In this document: in pieces, positions 34,648-53,619 of the stretch | How the letters are laid out: every line of letters starts with the position of its first letter | Numbering within the stretch: position 1 is the first letter of the stretch | Origin: Azospirillum lipoferum 4B | Lineage (GTDB): Bacteria; Pseudomonadota; Alphaproteobacteria; Azospirillales; Azospirillaceae | Direction of reading: 5' to 3' | Assembly (NCBI RefSeq): GCF_000283655.1 | Contig: NC_016622.1 | Location: 384,501 to 448,500, forward strand | DNA: 64,000 nucleotides | Notes under the pieces: model-generated | What the model was told of the DNA's origin: nothing | Databases searched by the model: none | What the model saw: the letters and a program-made list of their open reading frames with translations, nothing else | Made by a program: the position numbers and the translations under genes

Positions 34648-35082
34648 ATGGCGAAGAAAATCGTCGGTTACATCAAGCTGCAGGTCCCGGCCGGCAAGGC
34701 CAACCCGTCGCCGCCCATCGGCCCGGCGCTGGGTCAGCGCGGCCTGAACATCATGGAGTTCTGCAAGGCGTTCAACGCCAAGACGGCGGACCTGGAAGTC
34801 GGCATGCCGATTCCCGTGGTCATCACCGCCTACGGCGACCGCACCTTCACCTTCGTGACCAAGACCCCGCCGGTCAGCTACTTCCTCAAGAAGGCTTCGG
34901 GCAAGGACAAGGGCTCGACGACCCCCGGCAAGGGCGGTTTCGTCGGCCAGGTCACGACCTCGCAGATCCGCGAGATCGCCCAGAAGAAGATGGTCGACCT
35001 GAACGCGCACGACGTCGACGCCGCCGCGACGATGATCGCCGGTTCCGCCCGCTCGATGGGCCTCGAAGTGGTGGAGGGCTGA
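34648..35082 (+). CDS. rplK: 50S ribosomal protein L11
   Basis: A 144-residue protein of the GTPase-associated centre. [20 protein letters not shown] and [12 protein letters not shown] are the standard N-terminal L11 sequence, and the rRNA-binding C-terminal domain is complete. AGGAGG precedes ATG 34648. Four bases separate it from rplA. Confidence 0.97.
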   Translation: MAKKIVGYIKLQVPAGKANPSPPIGPALGQRGLNIMEFCKAFNAKTADLEVGMPIPVVITAYGDRTFTFVTKTPPVSYFLKKASGKDKGSTTPGKGGFVGQVTTSQIREIAQKKMVDLNAHDVDAAATMIAGSARSMGLEVVEG

Positions 35083-35086
35083 TCCT

Positions 35087-35800
35087 ATGGCGAAGCTGGG
35101 CAAGCGTCTGACCGACGCCTACAAGAACGTCGACCGCGACTCCTTCTACTCGCTGGAACAGGCCGTCACCCTGGTGAAGGGCGCCGCGAAGGCCAAGTTC
35201 GACGAGACCATCGAGATCGCGATGAACCTCGGCATCGATCCGCGCCACGCCGACCAGATGGTTCGCGGCGTCGTGAACCTGCCGAACGGCACCGGCAAGA
35301 CCGTCCGCGTGGCGGTGTTCGCCCGTGGCGCCAAGGTCGATGAGGCTCTGGCCGCCGGCGCCGACGTGGTCGGTGGCGACGATCTGGCCGAGCAGATCCT
35401 GGCCGGCAACATCAACTTCGACCGCTGCATCGCCTCGCCCGACATGATGGGCGTGGTCGGCAAGCTCGGTAAGGTCCTCGGCCCGCGCGGCCTGATGCCG
35501 AACCCGAAGCTGGGCACCGTCACCCCCGACGTGGCCGGCGCCGTCAAGGCCGCCAAGGCCGGCGCGGTGGAGTTCCGTGCGGAGAAGACCGGTATCGTCC
35601 ACGCCGGCGTCGGCAAGGTCAGCTTCTCGGAAGAGGCGCTGGTCCAGAACATCCGCGCCTTCGTCGATGCCATCACCCGTGCCAAGCCGGCCGGCGCCAA
35701 GGGCCAGTACCTGCTGAAGGTCTCGCTCTCGTCGACGATGGGCCCGGGCCTGAAGCTCGACCTCGCCAGCGTGTCGGCTCCGGCCGGCGCCGCGGCGTAA
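35087..35800 (+). CDS. rplA: 50S ribosomal protein L1
   Basis: A 237-residue L1-stalk protein with the signature [19 protein letters not shown] and the N-terminal [20 protein letters not shown]. In many bacteria L1 also represses translation of its own rplKA mRNA; a matching site was not identified here. Last gene before a 308-base leader to rplJ. Confidence 0.97.
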   Translation: MAKLGKRLTDAYKNVDRDSFYSLEQAVTLVKGAAKAKFDETIEIAMNLGIDPRHADQMVRGVVNLPNGTGKTVRVAVFARGAKVDEALAAGADVVGGDDLAEQILAGNINFDRCIASPDMMGVVGKLGKVLGPRGLMPNPKLGTVTPDVAGAVKAAKAGAVEFRAEKTGIVHAGVGKVSFSEEALVQNIRAFVDAITRAKPAGAKGQYLLKVSLSSTMGPGLKLDLASVSAPAGAAA

Positions 35801-36108
35801 TCGACCGCCTTTCGCCGCCGGTGCCCCAGGGTGCCGGCGGCGACCGGGTGGATGATCCAAAGGGGGGCCTGCCCCCGGCGGAACGCCCGCCCACCCCTGT
35901 CCGAGACCGCAGGTGTCCGCCCCTTCTCCGGAAGGTGAGGGCTTAAAATTCACCGGCGCAGACAGGAGTTGAACCCGTTGACCATTCCGGATCCCGTCAA
36001 GGCGGGCCACCGGATCAGGAACGGCTTGAACTTCTGGGACAGGTTCGCCGGACCTCCGGCCCGCAAGGGCAGGGGGTCCATGTAAACCTCTGTGCAAGGA
36101 GGCGATCC
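35801..36108 (+). promoter_or_regulatory. rplJL leader region
   Basis: This 308-base non-coding gap starts with a strong hairpin, CGCCGCCGG/CCGGCGGCG (35813-35842), without a T-run. A long structured stretch then leads to AAGGAGG before rplJ. In many bacteria this position holds the L10(L12)4 binding leader that controls rplJL translation; structure beyond the first hairpin was not resolved by eye. Confidence 0.55.
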
Positions 36109-36633
36109 GTGGATCGTACACAAAAAGAAGCGACGATCGCGGCTCTGCAATCGAAGCTCCAGGACACGGGCCTGGTGGTGGTCACCCACCATCTGGGCCT
36201 GACGGTGAAGGAAGTCACCGACCTGCGTGCGAAGGTTCGGGCTGCTGGCGCCAGCTTCAAAGTGACGAAGAACCGGCTCGCCCGTCGTTCCCTTCAGGGG
36301 ACGCAGTTCGAGGGTCTGGACGGTCTCTTCAAGGGACCGACGGCGATTGCCTTCTCGAAGGATCCCGTTGCGGCCGCCAAGGTGGTGGCCGACTACGCGA
36401 AGACCAACGAGAAGCTCAAGATCGTCGGCGCCAGCCTCGGCACCCAGATTCTGGACGCGGAGGGGGTCAAGGCCCTCGCCTCGCTCCCGTCGCTGGACGA
36501 ACTGCGTGGCCGCCTCGTGGGCATGATCCAGACCCCGGCGACCCGTATCGCCGGTGTTCTCCAGGCTCCGGGCGGCCAGGTCGCCCGCGTGCTTGCTGCC
36601 TACGCGAAGAAGGACGACGAGGCGGCGGCCTGA
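36109..36633 (+). CDS. rplJ: 50S ribosomal protein L10
   Basis: A 174-residue protein that anchors the L7/L12 dimers to the ribosome. The N-terminal rRNA-binding half has HHLGLTVKEVTDLRAKVRAAG and KVTKNRLARR; the C-terminal helix binds L12. GTG start at 36109, with AAGGAGG six bases upstream. Confidence 0.96.
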   Translation: MDRTQKEATIAALQSKLQDTGLVVVTHHLGLTVKEVTDLRAKVRAAGASFKVTKNRLARRSLQGTQFEGLDGLFKGPTAIAFSKDPVAAAKVVADYAKTNEKLKIVGASLGTQILDAEGVKALASLPSLDELRGRLVGMIQTPATRIAGVLQAPGGQVARVLAAYAKKDDEAAA

Positions 36634-36691
36634 CCAGGCCTAGTCACTCGTTTTTTACATCCCCAGAACTCAAGTCGTTTGGAGTAGTAAC

Positions 36692-37069
36692 ATGGCTGAT
36701 CTGCAGAAGCTCGTCGACGATCTGTCGGCCCTGACCGTCCTGGAAGCCGCCGAGCTGTCGAAGCTCCTCGAAGAGAAGTGGGGCGTCTCCGCCGCCGCTC
36801 CGGTGGCCGTCGCCGCCGCCGGCCCGGCCGCTGCCGCTGCCGCTCCGGCCGAAGAGCAGACCGAGTTCACGGTGATCCTCGCCGATGCCGGCGACAAGAA
36901 GATCAACGTGATTAAGGAAGTCCGTGCGATCACCGGCCTGGGCCTGAAGGAAGCCAAGGACCTGGTCGAGGGCGCTCCGAAGCCGGTCAAGGAAGGCGCC
37001 ACGAAGGACGAGGCCGCCAAGATCAAGAAGCAGCTTGAAGAGGCCGGCGCCAAGGTCGATATTAAGTAA
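36692..37069 (+). CDS. rplL: 50S ribosomal protein L7/L12
   Basis: A 125-residue stalk protein: N-terminal dimerisation helix ([20 protein letters not shown]), Ala-rich hinge ([15 protein letters not shown]) and C-terminal factor-binding domain ([20 protein letters not shown]). Confidence 0.98.
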   Translation: MADLQKLVDDLSALTVLEAAELSKLLEEKWGVSAAAPVAVAAAGPAAAAAAPAEEQTEFTVILADAGDKKINVIKEVRAITGLGLKEAKDLVEGAPKPVKEGATKDEAAKIKKQLEEAGAKVDIK

Positions 37070-37109
37070 GACCTTGTTGCGTTACGGATCATACAGTTCC
37101 ACGCCGGAC

Positions 37110-37139
37110 GGCGGCCGGTCCCCCAGGGGACCTGCCGCC
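37110..37139 (+). promoter_or_regulatory. Hairpin in the rplL-rpoB gap (attenuator or processing site)
   Basis: GGCGGC-C-GGTCCCC (37110-37123) pairs with GGGGACC-T-GCCGCC (37126-37139), followed after eight bases by TTTT. A second GC-rich stem lies near 37160-37185. In E. coli the same gap carries an attenuator and an RNase III site that lower rpoBC relative to rplL; a similar role is likely. Confidence 0.6.
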
Positions 37140-37317
37140 GCACGGCGTTTTCTGCCTTCCGCCGGACCGGGCTCGCCCGGCCCGGCTCTTTCCGTCCCCA
37201 TCATGGGGATGGCCCGCGCGGGCGCCCTTGGGACCGGTCGACACCAGTCGGCTTGATCCTACGGTCGGTTGAACGGTCGGTATAACGCGCATCACGTACA
37301 GACGTTTGGGGACATCC

Positions 37318-41511
<4,194 letters not shown>

Positions 41512-41580
41512 GCCGATTTGACGTGACCAAACCCCGGAGCGGCGCCGATGCGCCGCGCCGGGGTCATGCACTGCCCTTAA

Positions 41581-45786
<4,206 letters not shown>

Positions 45787-45813
45787 TCCGTCGGGGCGAT
45801 TGAGCAGGGGAGG

Positions 45814-45849
45814 GGGCGCGTTCCGCAAGGGACGCGCCCTTTTTCTTTT
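45814..45849 (+). terminator. Terminator of rpoBC
   Basis: GGGCGCGTTCC (45814-45824) pairs with GGGACGCGCCC (45829-45839), loop GCAA, followed by TTTTTTCTTTT. Confidence 0.93.
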
Positions 45850-45902
45850 ATTCAAACCGCCGCATAATGGACGGAGCAGATATTTGAACTAAGGTGGGCG
45901 CC

Positions 45903-46574
45903 ATGGATAATTTATTGTTAGCAGACGACGAATTGGGCCAAGTGTCCGAGGACGTCGTCGGTGGTCTCATCGACCTCATCCAATTGCTGGAGCGCAAATA
46001 TACTGACCTCGGTTCCTGGCAAGGAGAAACGTCGGCTATTGTTATTGAATATCTCTCAGGATATGTGTCGCATCATTCAGGCGTGTTCCGGACCGAAATT
46101 CCGGACGAATATGGTGCGCGGCAATGTAGTTGGTTCGTCGAGAGTCTAAAAAATGAAGTAAAGGGGAAGCTCGCAAGGGAGCAGATTGGTATGGCCCTCG
46201 CGCGCAAAGGAAGGGGCGACAATGTAAATCTGCCGCCGACATACAAGGAGCAAATTCGGGATCTTGTTTCTCGTATTAAATTAATTATTGATGACGCGGC
46301 AATACCGCCCGATCGTCATGATGACATCATGGCGAAACTCAATGCTTTTGCGGCCGAAATTGAGAAGAACCAAACTAACTTAGAAAAGCTTGGGAAGCTG
46401 TGGCTGTCGCTCACTAGGCATGCAGGTGAGGGCGCAAAGAACCTCGAGCCAGCCGTTCGGCTGATTGAACGGGTGCGCAAGATGATCGGAGGTGTTCAAG
46501 ACGAGCAGGAAGCCGCCGAGGCTGCCGCAATCACCCAAGACATTCGTAAAAGGCTGCCGCCACCCAGTGCGTAA
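45903..46574 (+). CDS. Low-GC hypothetical protein inserted between rpoC and rpsL
   Basis: A 223-residue soluble, mostly helical protein with no family I recognise. It begins MDNLLLADDELGQVSEDVVG and has a likely coiled-coil stretch IMAKLNAFAAEIEKNQTNLE (about 145-164). Codon use is far more AT-rich than in every neighbour (many ATT, TTA, AAA codons), a sign of transfer. AAGGTGGG precedes ATG 45903. It sits between the rpoC terminator and the rpsL promoter, so it is transcribed on its own or by read-through. Single-gene defence or regulatory cargo is possible but nothing in the sequence proves it. Confidence 0.7.
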   Translation: MDNLLLADDELGQVSEDVVGGLIDLIQLLERKYTDLGSWQGETSAIVIEYLSGYVSHHSGVFRTEIPDEYGARQCSWFVESLKNEVKGKLAREQIGMALARKGRGDNVNLPPTYKEQIRDLVSRIKLIIDDAAIPPDRHDDIMAKLNAFAAEIEKNQTNLEKLGKLWLSLTRHAGEGAKNLEPAVRLIERVRKMIGGVQDEQEAAEAAAITQDIRKRLPPPSA

Positions 46575-46645
46575 CCATTCCGCCGTCTCGACGTGATTGT
46601 CTTCGCGGCAAGCCAAAGTCGAGCGAATGCCATAGCAAAGGCCGC

Positions 46646-46674
46646 TTGACTCCGCCCAAGCCTTTCCCTAAAGT
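46646..46674 (+). promoter_or_regulatory. Sigma-70 promoter of the str operon
   Basis: TTGACT (46646-46651), a 17-base spacer, then TAAAGT (46669-46674). It lies 185 bases before rpsL, downstream of the low-GC gene, so the str operon kept its own promoter. Confidence 0.75.
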
Positions 46675-46768
46675 CCGCGAACTTCAAAGGACGCCGGGGC
46701 TCTCCGTGCGTCCGCTTGAATCCACCGATCCCGCCGATCGGAGTCCTCCGGTCGGCTTTCGCTCATTC

Positions 46769-46807
46769 AGCCCGCTCGGAACGGCAACGTTTCGCAGGCG
46801 GGCTTTT
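46769..46807 (+). promoter_or_regulatory. Leader hairpin before rpsL (possible attenuator)
   Basis: AGCCCGC (46769-46775) pairs with GCGGGCT (46798-46804), followed by TTT. A second stem, CCGATC/GATCGG, lies upstream near 46727-46743. Together they could attenuate the str operon transcript. Confidence 0.45.
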
Positions 46808-46858
46808 GCTTCGTCCGGCTCGTCCGGCCGAGTGATCTTGAAGGGATGAAGGGCAGAT

Positions 46859-47230
46859 ATGCCGACGATCAACCAGTTGATCCGTAAGCCGCGCGAGCCG
46901 TTGGCCGCGCGCAACAAGGTTCCCGCGATGGAGGCCTGCCCGCAGAAGCGTGGCGTCTGCACTCGCGTTTATACCACCACCCCGAAGAAGCCGAACTCGG
47001 CGCTCCGTAAGGTCGCCCGCGTTCGTCTGACGAACGGCTTCGAGGTGACGAGCTACATCCCTGGTGAGGGCCACAACCTCCAGGAACACTCGGTGGTCAT
47101 GATCCGCGGCGGTCGTGTGAAGGATCTTCCCGGCGTTCGCTACCACATCATTCGCGGCACGCTGGATACCCAGGGCGTCAAGGATCGTAAGCAGCGTCGT
47201 TCGAAGTACGGCGCGAAGCGTCCGAAGTAA
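46859..47230 (+). CDS. rpsL: 30S ribosomal protein S12
   Basis: A 123-residue decoding-site protein. [19 protein letters not shown] and [13 protein letters not shown] keep the lysines and proline whose mutation gives streptomycin resistance, so the sequence is the sensitive type. First gene of the str operon. Confidence 0.98.
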   Translation: MPTINQLIRKPREPLAARNKVPAMEACPQKRGVCTRVYTTTPKKPNSALRKVARVRLTNGFEVTSYIPGEGHNLQEHSVVMIRGGRVKDLPGVRYHIIRGTLDTQGVKDRKQRRSKYGAKRPK

Positions 47231-47242
47231 GGAGAACTCACG

Positions 47243-47713
47243 ATGTCCCGTCGTCATCGCGCCGAGAAGCGTGAAGTCCTGCCGGACGCCAAGTACGGCG
47301 ACCGCGTCCTGACCAAGTTCATGAACTGCCTGATGCTGGACGGCAAGAAGTCGGCCGCCGAAGGCATCGTCTACGGTGCGCTCGGCCGCATCGAGGTCAA
47401 GACCAAGAACGACCCCGTTCAGGTCTTCCACGACGCCCTCGCCAACGTGAAGCCGCACCTGGAAGTCCGTTCGCGCCGCGTCGGCGGTGCGACCTACCAG
47501 GTTCCGGTCGAGGTCCGTTCGGACCGCGCCCAGGCTCTCGCCATCCGTTGGCTGATCAGCGCCGCCCGCGCCCGCTCGGAAAACACCATGACCGAGCGTC
47601 TGTCGGGTGAGCTGCTCGACGCTGCCAGCCAACGCGGCACCGCCGTGAAGAAGCGCGAAGATACGCACCGCATGGCGGAAGCCAACAAGGCGTTCTCGCA
47701 CTACCGCTGGTAA
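47243..47713 (+). CDS. rpsG: 30S ribosomal protein S7
   Basis: A 156-residue protein that nucleates 30S head assembly. Standard start [20 protein letters not shown] and C-terminal [20 protein letters not shown]-like site before ATG 47243. Confidence 0.98.
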   Translation: MSRRHRAEKREVLPDAKYGDRVLTKFMNCLMLDGKKSAAEGIVYGALGRIEVKTKNDPVQVFHDALANVKPHLEVRSRRVGGATYQVPVEVRSDRAQALAIRWLISAARARSENTMTERLSGELLDAASQRGTAVKKREDTHRMAEANKAFSHYRW

Positions 47714-47740
47714 GGTTCACGCCTGTCCTGGTGATTTTGC

Positions 47741-49813
47741 ATGCCCCGTTCGCACGCCCTCGACCGTTACCGCAACATCGGCATCATGGCTCACATCGAT
47801 GCCGGCAAGACGACGACGACCGAGCGCATCCTGTTCTACACCGGCAAGTCCTATCGCATGGGCGAGGTCAATGACGGCACCGCCGTCATGGACTGGATGG
47901 AGCAGGAGCAGGAACGGGGCATCACCATCACCTCGGCAGCAACGACCTGTTTCTGGCACGACCACCGCATCAACATCATCGACACGCCCGGCCACGTGGA
48001 TTTCACCATAGAGGTCGAGCGGTCGTTGCGTGTCCTCGATGGCGCCGTCGCCATCTTCGACGCGGTTGCGGGGGTCGAGCCCCAGACCGAAACCGTGTGG
48101 CGGCAAGCCGACAAGTACGGCGTGCCGCGCATGGCCTTCGTCAACAAAATGGACCGCGTCGGGGCCGATTTCCCCAACTGCGTCGCCATGATGGCCGACC
48201 GGCTGGGCGTCAAGCCGCTGGTCCTGCAGCTTCCCATCGGCAGCGAGGCCGGCTTTTCCGGGATCGTCGATCTGGTCGCCATGCGCGCCACGATCTGGAA
48301 GGCCGAGACTCTCGGTGCCGAATTCGAACACACCGACATTCCCGATGATCTGGCAGAAGCGGCAGCAAGCGCCCGTCAGGCGCTGCTGGAGACTGTGCTC
48401 GATCTCGACGAGGCGGCGATGGCCGCCTATCTGGAGCGCGGCGAGGAGCCCGCGCCCGACGCCCTGCGCGCGCTGATCCGCAAGGGCACGATCTCCAATG
48501 CCGTGGTCCCCGTGCTCTGCGGCTCCGCCTTCCGCAACAAGGGCATCCAGCCGATGCTCGACGCGGTGGTCCACTATCTGCCGGCGCCGAACGACATCGG
48601 CGCGGTGATGGGCCATGCGGTCGGAGGCGACCGTTCGGAGGAGCGGGCGGCCAACGACAGCGCGCCGTTCTCGGGGCTCGCCTTCAAGGTGATGAACGAT
48701 CCCTATGTCGGGACGCTCACCTTCTGCCGCATCTATTCCGGCACCGCGAGCGTCGGCGACTGGATGCTTAACCCGGTCAAGGGCGAGCGCGAGAAGATCG
48801 GCCGCATGCTGCTGATGCATGCCAACAGCCGCGAAGACATCGAGCGCGCCCACACCGGCGACATCGTGGCTTTCGCTGGCCTCGAGCACACCGCGACCGG
48901 CGATACCCTCTGTGATCCCGCCAAGCCCATCGTGCTGGAGCGGTTGGACGTTCCGGAGCCGGTGATCGAGATCGTGGTCGAGCCGCGGACCGAGGCCGAC
49001 CAGGAAAAGATGGCGGCGGCGCTGAACCGGCTGGGCCACGAAGACCCGTCGATGCGCGTGTCGGTCGACCGTGAGAGCGGCCAGACCGTCATCCGTGGCA
49101 TGGGTGAACTGCACCTCGACATCGTCGTCGACCGGATGAAGCGCGAATTCCGCGTCGATGCCTCCGTCGGCGCTCCCAAGGTGGCCTACCGCGAGACGGT
49201 GCTGCGCGCTGCCGAAGTGGACCACACCCATGCCCGCCAGACCGGCGACCGCGCACAGTTTGCGCGGGTGACGCTGAAGGTGGAGGCGCTGGACCGCGGC
49301 GCCGGCTTCGTGTTCGAGAACCGTGCGGCTTCCTTGCCGCGGGATTTCGTCGCCGGTGTGCAGCGCGGGCTGGAAGCCGCCAAGGACAGCGGTGTCGTTG
49401 CCGGATACCCGGTCGACGACGTCAAGGTGACTCTTGCCGGCGGCGAGGCCCACGACGTCGATTCCTCGCCGCTCGCCTTCGAGCTGGCGGCGCGGTCCGC
49501 CTTCCGCGAGGCTATGACAAAAGCCGCTCCGGTGCTGTTGGAACCGCTGATGCGGGTCGAAATCATCACGCCGGACGACTATATGGGCGACGTCATCGGC
49601 GACCTGAACGGTCGCCGCGGACAGATCACCGGCATGGACCAGCGCGGCAACGCGCGAATCGTCACGGGACTGGTTCCCTTGGCGGCCATGTTCGGCTATG
49701 TGAACTCCCTGCGCTCCATGAGTCAGGGCCGCGCGCAGTACAGCATGCAGTTCGACCATTATGAGCCGGTGCCACAGGCCATCGCGGACGGTGTCCGCGC
49801 CAAGGTGGCCTGA
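47741..49813 (+). CDS. fusA: Elongation factor G
   Basis: A 690-residue translocase GTPase. G1 [20 protein letters not shown]3 [10 protein letters not shown]4 NKMD, and domains II to V complete (GEMHLDI-type motif appears as [10 protein letters not shown]). No strong binding site precedes ATG 47741, so translation may depend on coupling to rpsG 27 bases upstream. Second gene pair of the str operon with tuf. Confidence 0.97.
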   Translation: MPRSHALDRYRNIGIMAHIDAGKTTTTERILFYTGKSYRMGEVNDGTAVMDWMEQEQERGITITSAATTCFWHDHRINIIDTPGHVDFTIEVERSLRVLDGAVAIFDAVAGVEPQTETVWRQADKYGVPRMAFVNKMDRVGADFPNCVAMMADRLGVKPLVLQLPIGSEAGFSGIVDLVAMRATIWKAETLGAEFEHTDIPDDLAEAAASARQALLETVLDLDEAAMAAYLERGEEPAPDALRALIRKGTISNAVVPVLCGSAFRNKGIQPMLDAVVHYLPAPNDIGAVMGHAVGGDRSEERAANDSAPFSGLAFKVMNDPYVGTLTFCRIYSGTASVGDWMLNPVKGEREKIGRMLLMHANSREDIERAHTGDIVAFAGLEHTATGDTLCDPAKPIVLERLDVPEPVIEIVVEPRTEADQEKMAAALNRLGHEDPSMRVSVDRESGQTVIRGMGELHLDIVVDRMKREFRVDASVGAPKVAYRETVLRAAEVDHTHARQTGDRAQFARVTLKVEALDRGAGFVFENRAASLPRDFVAGVQRGLEAAKDSGVVAGYPVDDVKVTLAGGEAHDVDSSPLAFELAARSAFREAMTKAAPVLLEPLMRVEIITPDDYMGDVIGDLNGRRGQITGMDQRGNARIVTGLVPLAAMFGYVNSLRSMSQGRAQYSMQFDHYEPVPQAIADGVRAKVA

Positions 49814-49851
49814 AGACCGCTGGAACGATTGAGAAACGGAGAGACCACCCC

Positions 49852-51042
49852 ATGGCGAAGGCAAAGTTCGAGCGGAACAAGCCGCACTGCAACGTTGGCA
49901 CGATCGGCCACGTCGACCACGGCAAGACGTCGCTGACGGCGGCGATCACGAAGGTGCTGGCGGAGTCCGGCGGCGCCACCTTCACCGCTTACGACCAGAT
50001 CGACAAGGCGCCGGAAGAAAAGGCGCGCGGCATCACGATCTCGACCGCCCACGTCGAGTACGAGACGACCAACCGCCACTACGCGCACGTCGACTGCCCG
50101 GGCCACGCCGACTATGTGAAGAACATGATCACCGGTGCCGCCCAGATGGACGGCGCGATCCTGGTCGTGTCGGCCGCCGACGGCCCGATGCCGCAGACCC
50201 GCGAGCACATCCTGCTGGCGCGCCAGGTCGGCGTTCCGGCGCTGGTGGTGTTCATGAACAAGGTCGACATGGTCGACGATCCGGAGCTGCTGGAGCTGGT
50301 CGAGCTTGAAGTTCGCGAGCTGCTGTCCTCCTACCAGTTCCCGGGCGACGACATTCCGATCACCAAGGGCTCGGCGCTGTGCGCGCTGGAAGACCGTCAG
50401 CCGGAGATCGGCCGCGACGCCGTTCTGGCGCTGATGAAGACGGTGGACGAGTACATCCCGCAGCCGGAGCGTCCGAAGGACCGTCCGTTCCTGATGCCGA
50501 TCGAAGACGTGTTCTCGATCTCGGGCCGCGGCACCGTGGTGACCGGCCGCGTCGAGCGCGGCATCGTGAAGGTCGGTGACGAAGTCGAGATCGTCGGCCT
50601 GAAGGCGACGGTGAAGACGACGGTGACCGGCGTCGAGATGTTCCGCAAGCTGCTCGATTCGGGTGAGGCCGGCGACAACATCGGCGCGCTGCTGCGCGGC
50701 ACCAAGCGCGAGGACGTCGAGCGCGGTCAGGTTCTGGCCAAGCCGGGTTCGATCACCCCGCACACCAAGTTCAAGGCCGAAGCCTACATCCTGACGAAGG
50801 AAGAGGGCGGCCGTCACACCCCGTTCTTCACCAACTACCGTCCGCAGTTCTACTTCCGTACGACGGACGTGACGGGCATGGTCTCGCTGCCGGAAGGCGT
50901 CGAGATGGTGATGCCGGGCGACAACGTCGCGATGGAAGTGGCTCTGATCGCCCCGATCGCCATGGACGAAGGCCTGCGCTTCGCCATCCGCGAGGGTGGC
51001 CGTACCGTCGGCGCCGGCGTCGTTGCCCAGATCGTCGAGTGA
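49852..51042 (+). CDS. tuf: Elongation factor Tu (copy 2)
   Basis: A 396-residue protein, the str-operon copy. Differences from copy 1 noticed by eye are four base changes; one is non-synonymous (Gln393 here). The flanks differ completely from those of copy 1, so identity is limited to the gene, as expected from gene conversion. GGAGAG-like site upstream. Confidence 0.98.
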   Translation: MAKAKFERNKPHCNVGTIGHVDHGKTSLTAAITKVLAESGGATFTAYDQIDKAPEEKARGITISTAHVEYETTNRHYAHVDCPGHADYVKNMITGAAQMDGAILVVSAADGPMPQTREHILLARQVGVPALVVFMNKVDMVDDPELLELVELEVRELLSSYQFPGDDIPITKGSALCALEDRQPEIGRDAVLALMKTVDEYIPQPERPKDRPFLMPIEDVFSISGRGTVVTGRVERGIVKVGDEVEIVGLKATVKTTVTGVEMFRKLLDSGEAGDNIGALLRGTKREDVERGQVLAKPGSITPHTKFKAEAYILTKEEGGRHTPFFTNYRPQFYFRTTDVTGMVSLPEGVEMVMPGDNVAMEVALIAPIAMDEGLRFAIREGGRTVGAGVVAQIVE

Positions 51043-51250
51043 TGACCCATCCGGCAGCCGCCGCAAGGTGGTCGCCGGAGAGGGGAGGGTAGGGCGGCGG
51101 GAGCGATCCCGCCGCCGGTTGCAAGAGACGGGTCGTCTTCCCCGCGCAAGCAGGAAGGGCGACCCGCCCGGTTCTAGCCATCGGGCGTCGGTGTTCGGGG
51201 CCGTCCGCCTGTCAATCCAGCTTCCTCCGATCCGGGGGGACGATTCAGGA

Positions 51251-51279
51251 TTGACATGCGGGCGCTGAACGCCTAGAGA
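51251..51279 (+). promoter_or_regulatory. Sigma-70 promoter upstream of the S10 operon
   Basis: A perfect TTGACA (51251-51256), a 17-base spacer and TAGAGA (51274-51279). The predicted transcript start is about 100 bases before the terminator hairpin. Confidence 0.75.
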
Positions 51280-51385
51280 TTACGCCCTCTGGATTTTGGG
51301 TTGGTGGTAGGCAGCTTCGGCCTAGACGCAGCCCGAGACGAACAGCTCAGGCGCGCCTCCACGGGGGCGCGCCGACTGCTGAACG

Positions 51386-51427
51386 GAACATCCCCTTCGC
51401 GCCCGGTGCGCAGGGGATGTTCTTTTT
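51386..51427 (+). terminator. Terminator or attenuator before rpsJ
   Basis: GAACATCCCCT (51386-51396) pairs perfectly with AGGGGATGTTC (51412-51422), followed by TTTTT. Because a promoter lies upstream of it, this can act both as the end of the str operon and as an attenuator of the S10 operon leader. Confidence 0.88.
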
Positions 51428-51583
51428 CGTATCGGCCCGTCGCATCGGTCACAGTGTCGCCCGTCGGCCCCGCTTCGGTGGTTCGGCGCGCGGCCTTGTG
51501 CTGTCGGCGAAGCCCCAAAGCAGCTCGTGGAGTTCCGGTGACGCGTCCGCGTCATCGCTAAAAGGTGCAAGGGACGTTTGGAC

Positions 51584-51892
<309 letters not shown>

Positions 51893-51952
51893 TTTTGGTT
51901 GGTAAGGGACCTCTCCGGTAAGCGGATGTCCCTGGTCAGGAGATAAAGAACA

Positions 51953-52663
51953 ATGCGATCCGGTTTGATCGCGCAGAAGGTCGGCATGACCCGCGTCTTT
52001 ACGGACGACGGCCAGCATGTTCCGGTCACTGTGCTGAAAGTCGACAGCTGCCAGGTCGTCGCCGTTCGCACCGAGGAAAAGGATGGCTACACCGCCGTCC
52101 AGCTCGGCGCGGGCGCCATCAAGGTCAAGAACGTCAACAAGCCTGAGCGTGGGCATTTCGCCAAGGCGCGTGTGGAACCGAAGCGCAAGCTCGTCGAGTT
52201 CCGCGTCGATGCCGATGCCCTGATCGAAGTCGGCGCCGAGCTGTCGGCCGCCCATTTCGTCGCCGGCCAGTACGTCGACGTCACCGGCACCTCCATCGGC
52301 AAGGGCTTTGCCGGTGCGATGAAGCGCTGGAACTTCGGTGGTCTGCGCGCCACGCACGGCGTGTCGGTGTCGCACCGCTCGCACGGTTCGACGGGTAACC
52401 GTCAGGACCCCGGCAAGGTCTTCAAGAACAAGAAGATGGCCGGTCATCTCGGTGACGAGAGGGTTACGGTCCTGAACCTTCAGGTCGTCGCCGTCGACGA
52501 AGCTCGTGGTCTGATCATGCTCAAGGGTGCCGTCCCCGGCGCCGAGGGCGGTTGGCTGCGCATCCGTGACGCCGTCAAGAAGAAGGCTCCGGAAGGCCTG
52601 CCCTTCCCGGCCGGCATCAAGTCTGCTCCGGCGGCGGAAGCCCCGGCCGAGACGCAGGAGTGA
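51953..52663 (+). CDS. rplC: 50S ribosomal protein L3
   Basis: A 236-residue early-assembly protein. [20 protein letters not shown] start, and the loop [20 protein letters not shown] with the conserved Gln. The Ala/Pro/Glu-rich C-terminal tail is an alphaproteobacterial trait. Overlapped closely by rplD. Confidence 0.97.
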   Translation: MRSGLIAQKVGMTRVFTDDGQHVPVTVLKVDSCQVVAVRTEEKDGYTAVQLGAGAIKVKNVNKPERGHFAKARVEPKRKLVEFRVDADALIEVGAELSAAHFVAGQYVDVTGTSIGKGFAGAMKRWNFGGLRATHGVSVSHRSHGSTGNRQDPGKVFKNKKMAGHLGDERVTVLNLQVVAVDEARGLIMLKGAVPGAEGGWLRIRDAVKKKAPEGLPFPAGIKSAPAAEAPAETQE

Positions 52664-52668
52664 GCGCC

Positions 52669-53289
52669 ATGAAGGCCACGATCAAGAACCTGAACAACGA
52701 AGCCGTCGGCGAGATCGAGCTGTCGGATGCCGTGTTCGGCCTGCCGACCCGCACCGACCTGCTGGCCCGTATGGTGAACTGGCAGCTGGCCAAGCGCCGC
52801 TCCGGTAACCACAAGACCAAGGGCATCAGCGAGATCAGCGGCACGACCAAGAAGCCCTACTCGCAGAAGGGCACCGGTCGCGCTCGTCAGGGCTCCATCC
52901 GTTCGCCGCAGTTCCGCGGCGGTGCGACCATCTTCGGTCCGGTCGTGCGGTCGCACGCCCATGACCTGACGAAGAAGGTCCGCAAGCTGGCGCTCAAGAC
53001 TGCCCTGTCGGCCAAGGCCGCCGAGGGCAAGCTGATCGTTCTCGAGGCTGCCGCTGCCGAGACGCACAAGACCAAGGAACTGGCTGCCCGTCTGGCCACC
53101 CTCGGCCTGACGTCCGCGCTGATCATCGACGGCTCGAACCTGGACGAGAACTTCGCCAAGGCTTCGCGCAACATCCCGTTGATCGACGTGCTGCCGGAGC
53201 AGGGCGCCAACGTCTACGACATTCTCCGCCGCGACACGCTGGTCCTGACCCGCAACGCGGTCGAGCAACTGGAGGCTCGCCTGAAATGA
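52669..53289 (+). CDS. rplD: 50S ribosomal protein L4
   Basis: A 206-residue protein lining the exit tunnel; in enteric bacteria L4 also represses the S10 operon. [19 protein letters not shown] is the tunnel loop. ATG 52669 follows CAGGAG; the in-frame GTG at 52660 overlaps rplC and is less likely. Overlaps rplW by four bases. Confidence 0.96.
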   Translation: MKATIKNLNNEAVGEIELSDAVFGLPTRTDLLARMVNWQLAKRRSGNHKTKGISEISGTTKKPYSQKGTGRARQGSIRSPQFRGGATIFGPVVRSHAHDLTKKVRKLALKTALSAKAAEGKLIVLEAAAAETHKTKELAARLATLGLTSALIIDGSNLDENFAKASRNIPLIDVLPEQGANVYDILRRDTLVLTRNAVEQLEARLK

Positions 53290-53603
53290 GCAAGCAGTCG
53301 AAACCTGCGGTGAGCCAGGAGCGGATGTACGACCTGATCCTCGCTCCCGTCATCACCGAGAAGTCGACGTTGGTGTCGGAGCACAACCAGGTGACGTTCC
53401 GCGTGCCGCTCACGGCCTCCAAGCCGGAGATCAAGGCCGCCGTTGAAGGTCTCTTCAACGTCAAGGTGACCGCGGTCAACACCCTGGTTTCCAAGGGCAA
53501 GACCAAGCGGTTCCGCGGCACCATCGGCCGTCGCTCGGACTTCAAGAAGGCCGTCGTCACCCTCGCCGAGGGTAACAAGATCGACGTGACCACGGGCATC
53601 TGA
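53286..53603 (+). CDS. rplW: 50S ribosomal protein L23
   Basis: A 105-residue protein at the tunnel exit, docking site for trigger factor and [24 protein letters not shown] and [14 protein letters not shown] are typical. ATGA overlap with rplD. Confidence 0.97.
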   Translation: MSKQSKPAVSQERMYDLILAPVITEKSTLVSEHNQVTFRVPLTASKPEIKAAVEGLFNVKVTAVNTLVSKGKTKRFRGTIGRRSDFKKAVVTLAEGNKIDVTTGI

Positions 53604-53619
53604 GCGGGAGTGTGATCCG

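Larger units (their letters stand above)
51043..51583. other. 540-base gap between tuf and rpsJ
   Basis: No gene is supported. It contains two strong hairpins without T-runs (51093-51116, GGCGGCGGG/CCCGCCGCC, and about 51128-51168, CGGGTCG/CGACCCG), then a good promoter (51251-51279), an inner GGCGCGCC stem and an intrinsic terminator (51386-51427), and finally about 155 bases of leader before rpsJ. Confidence 0.7.
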
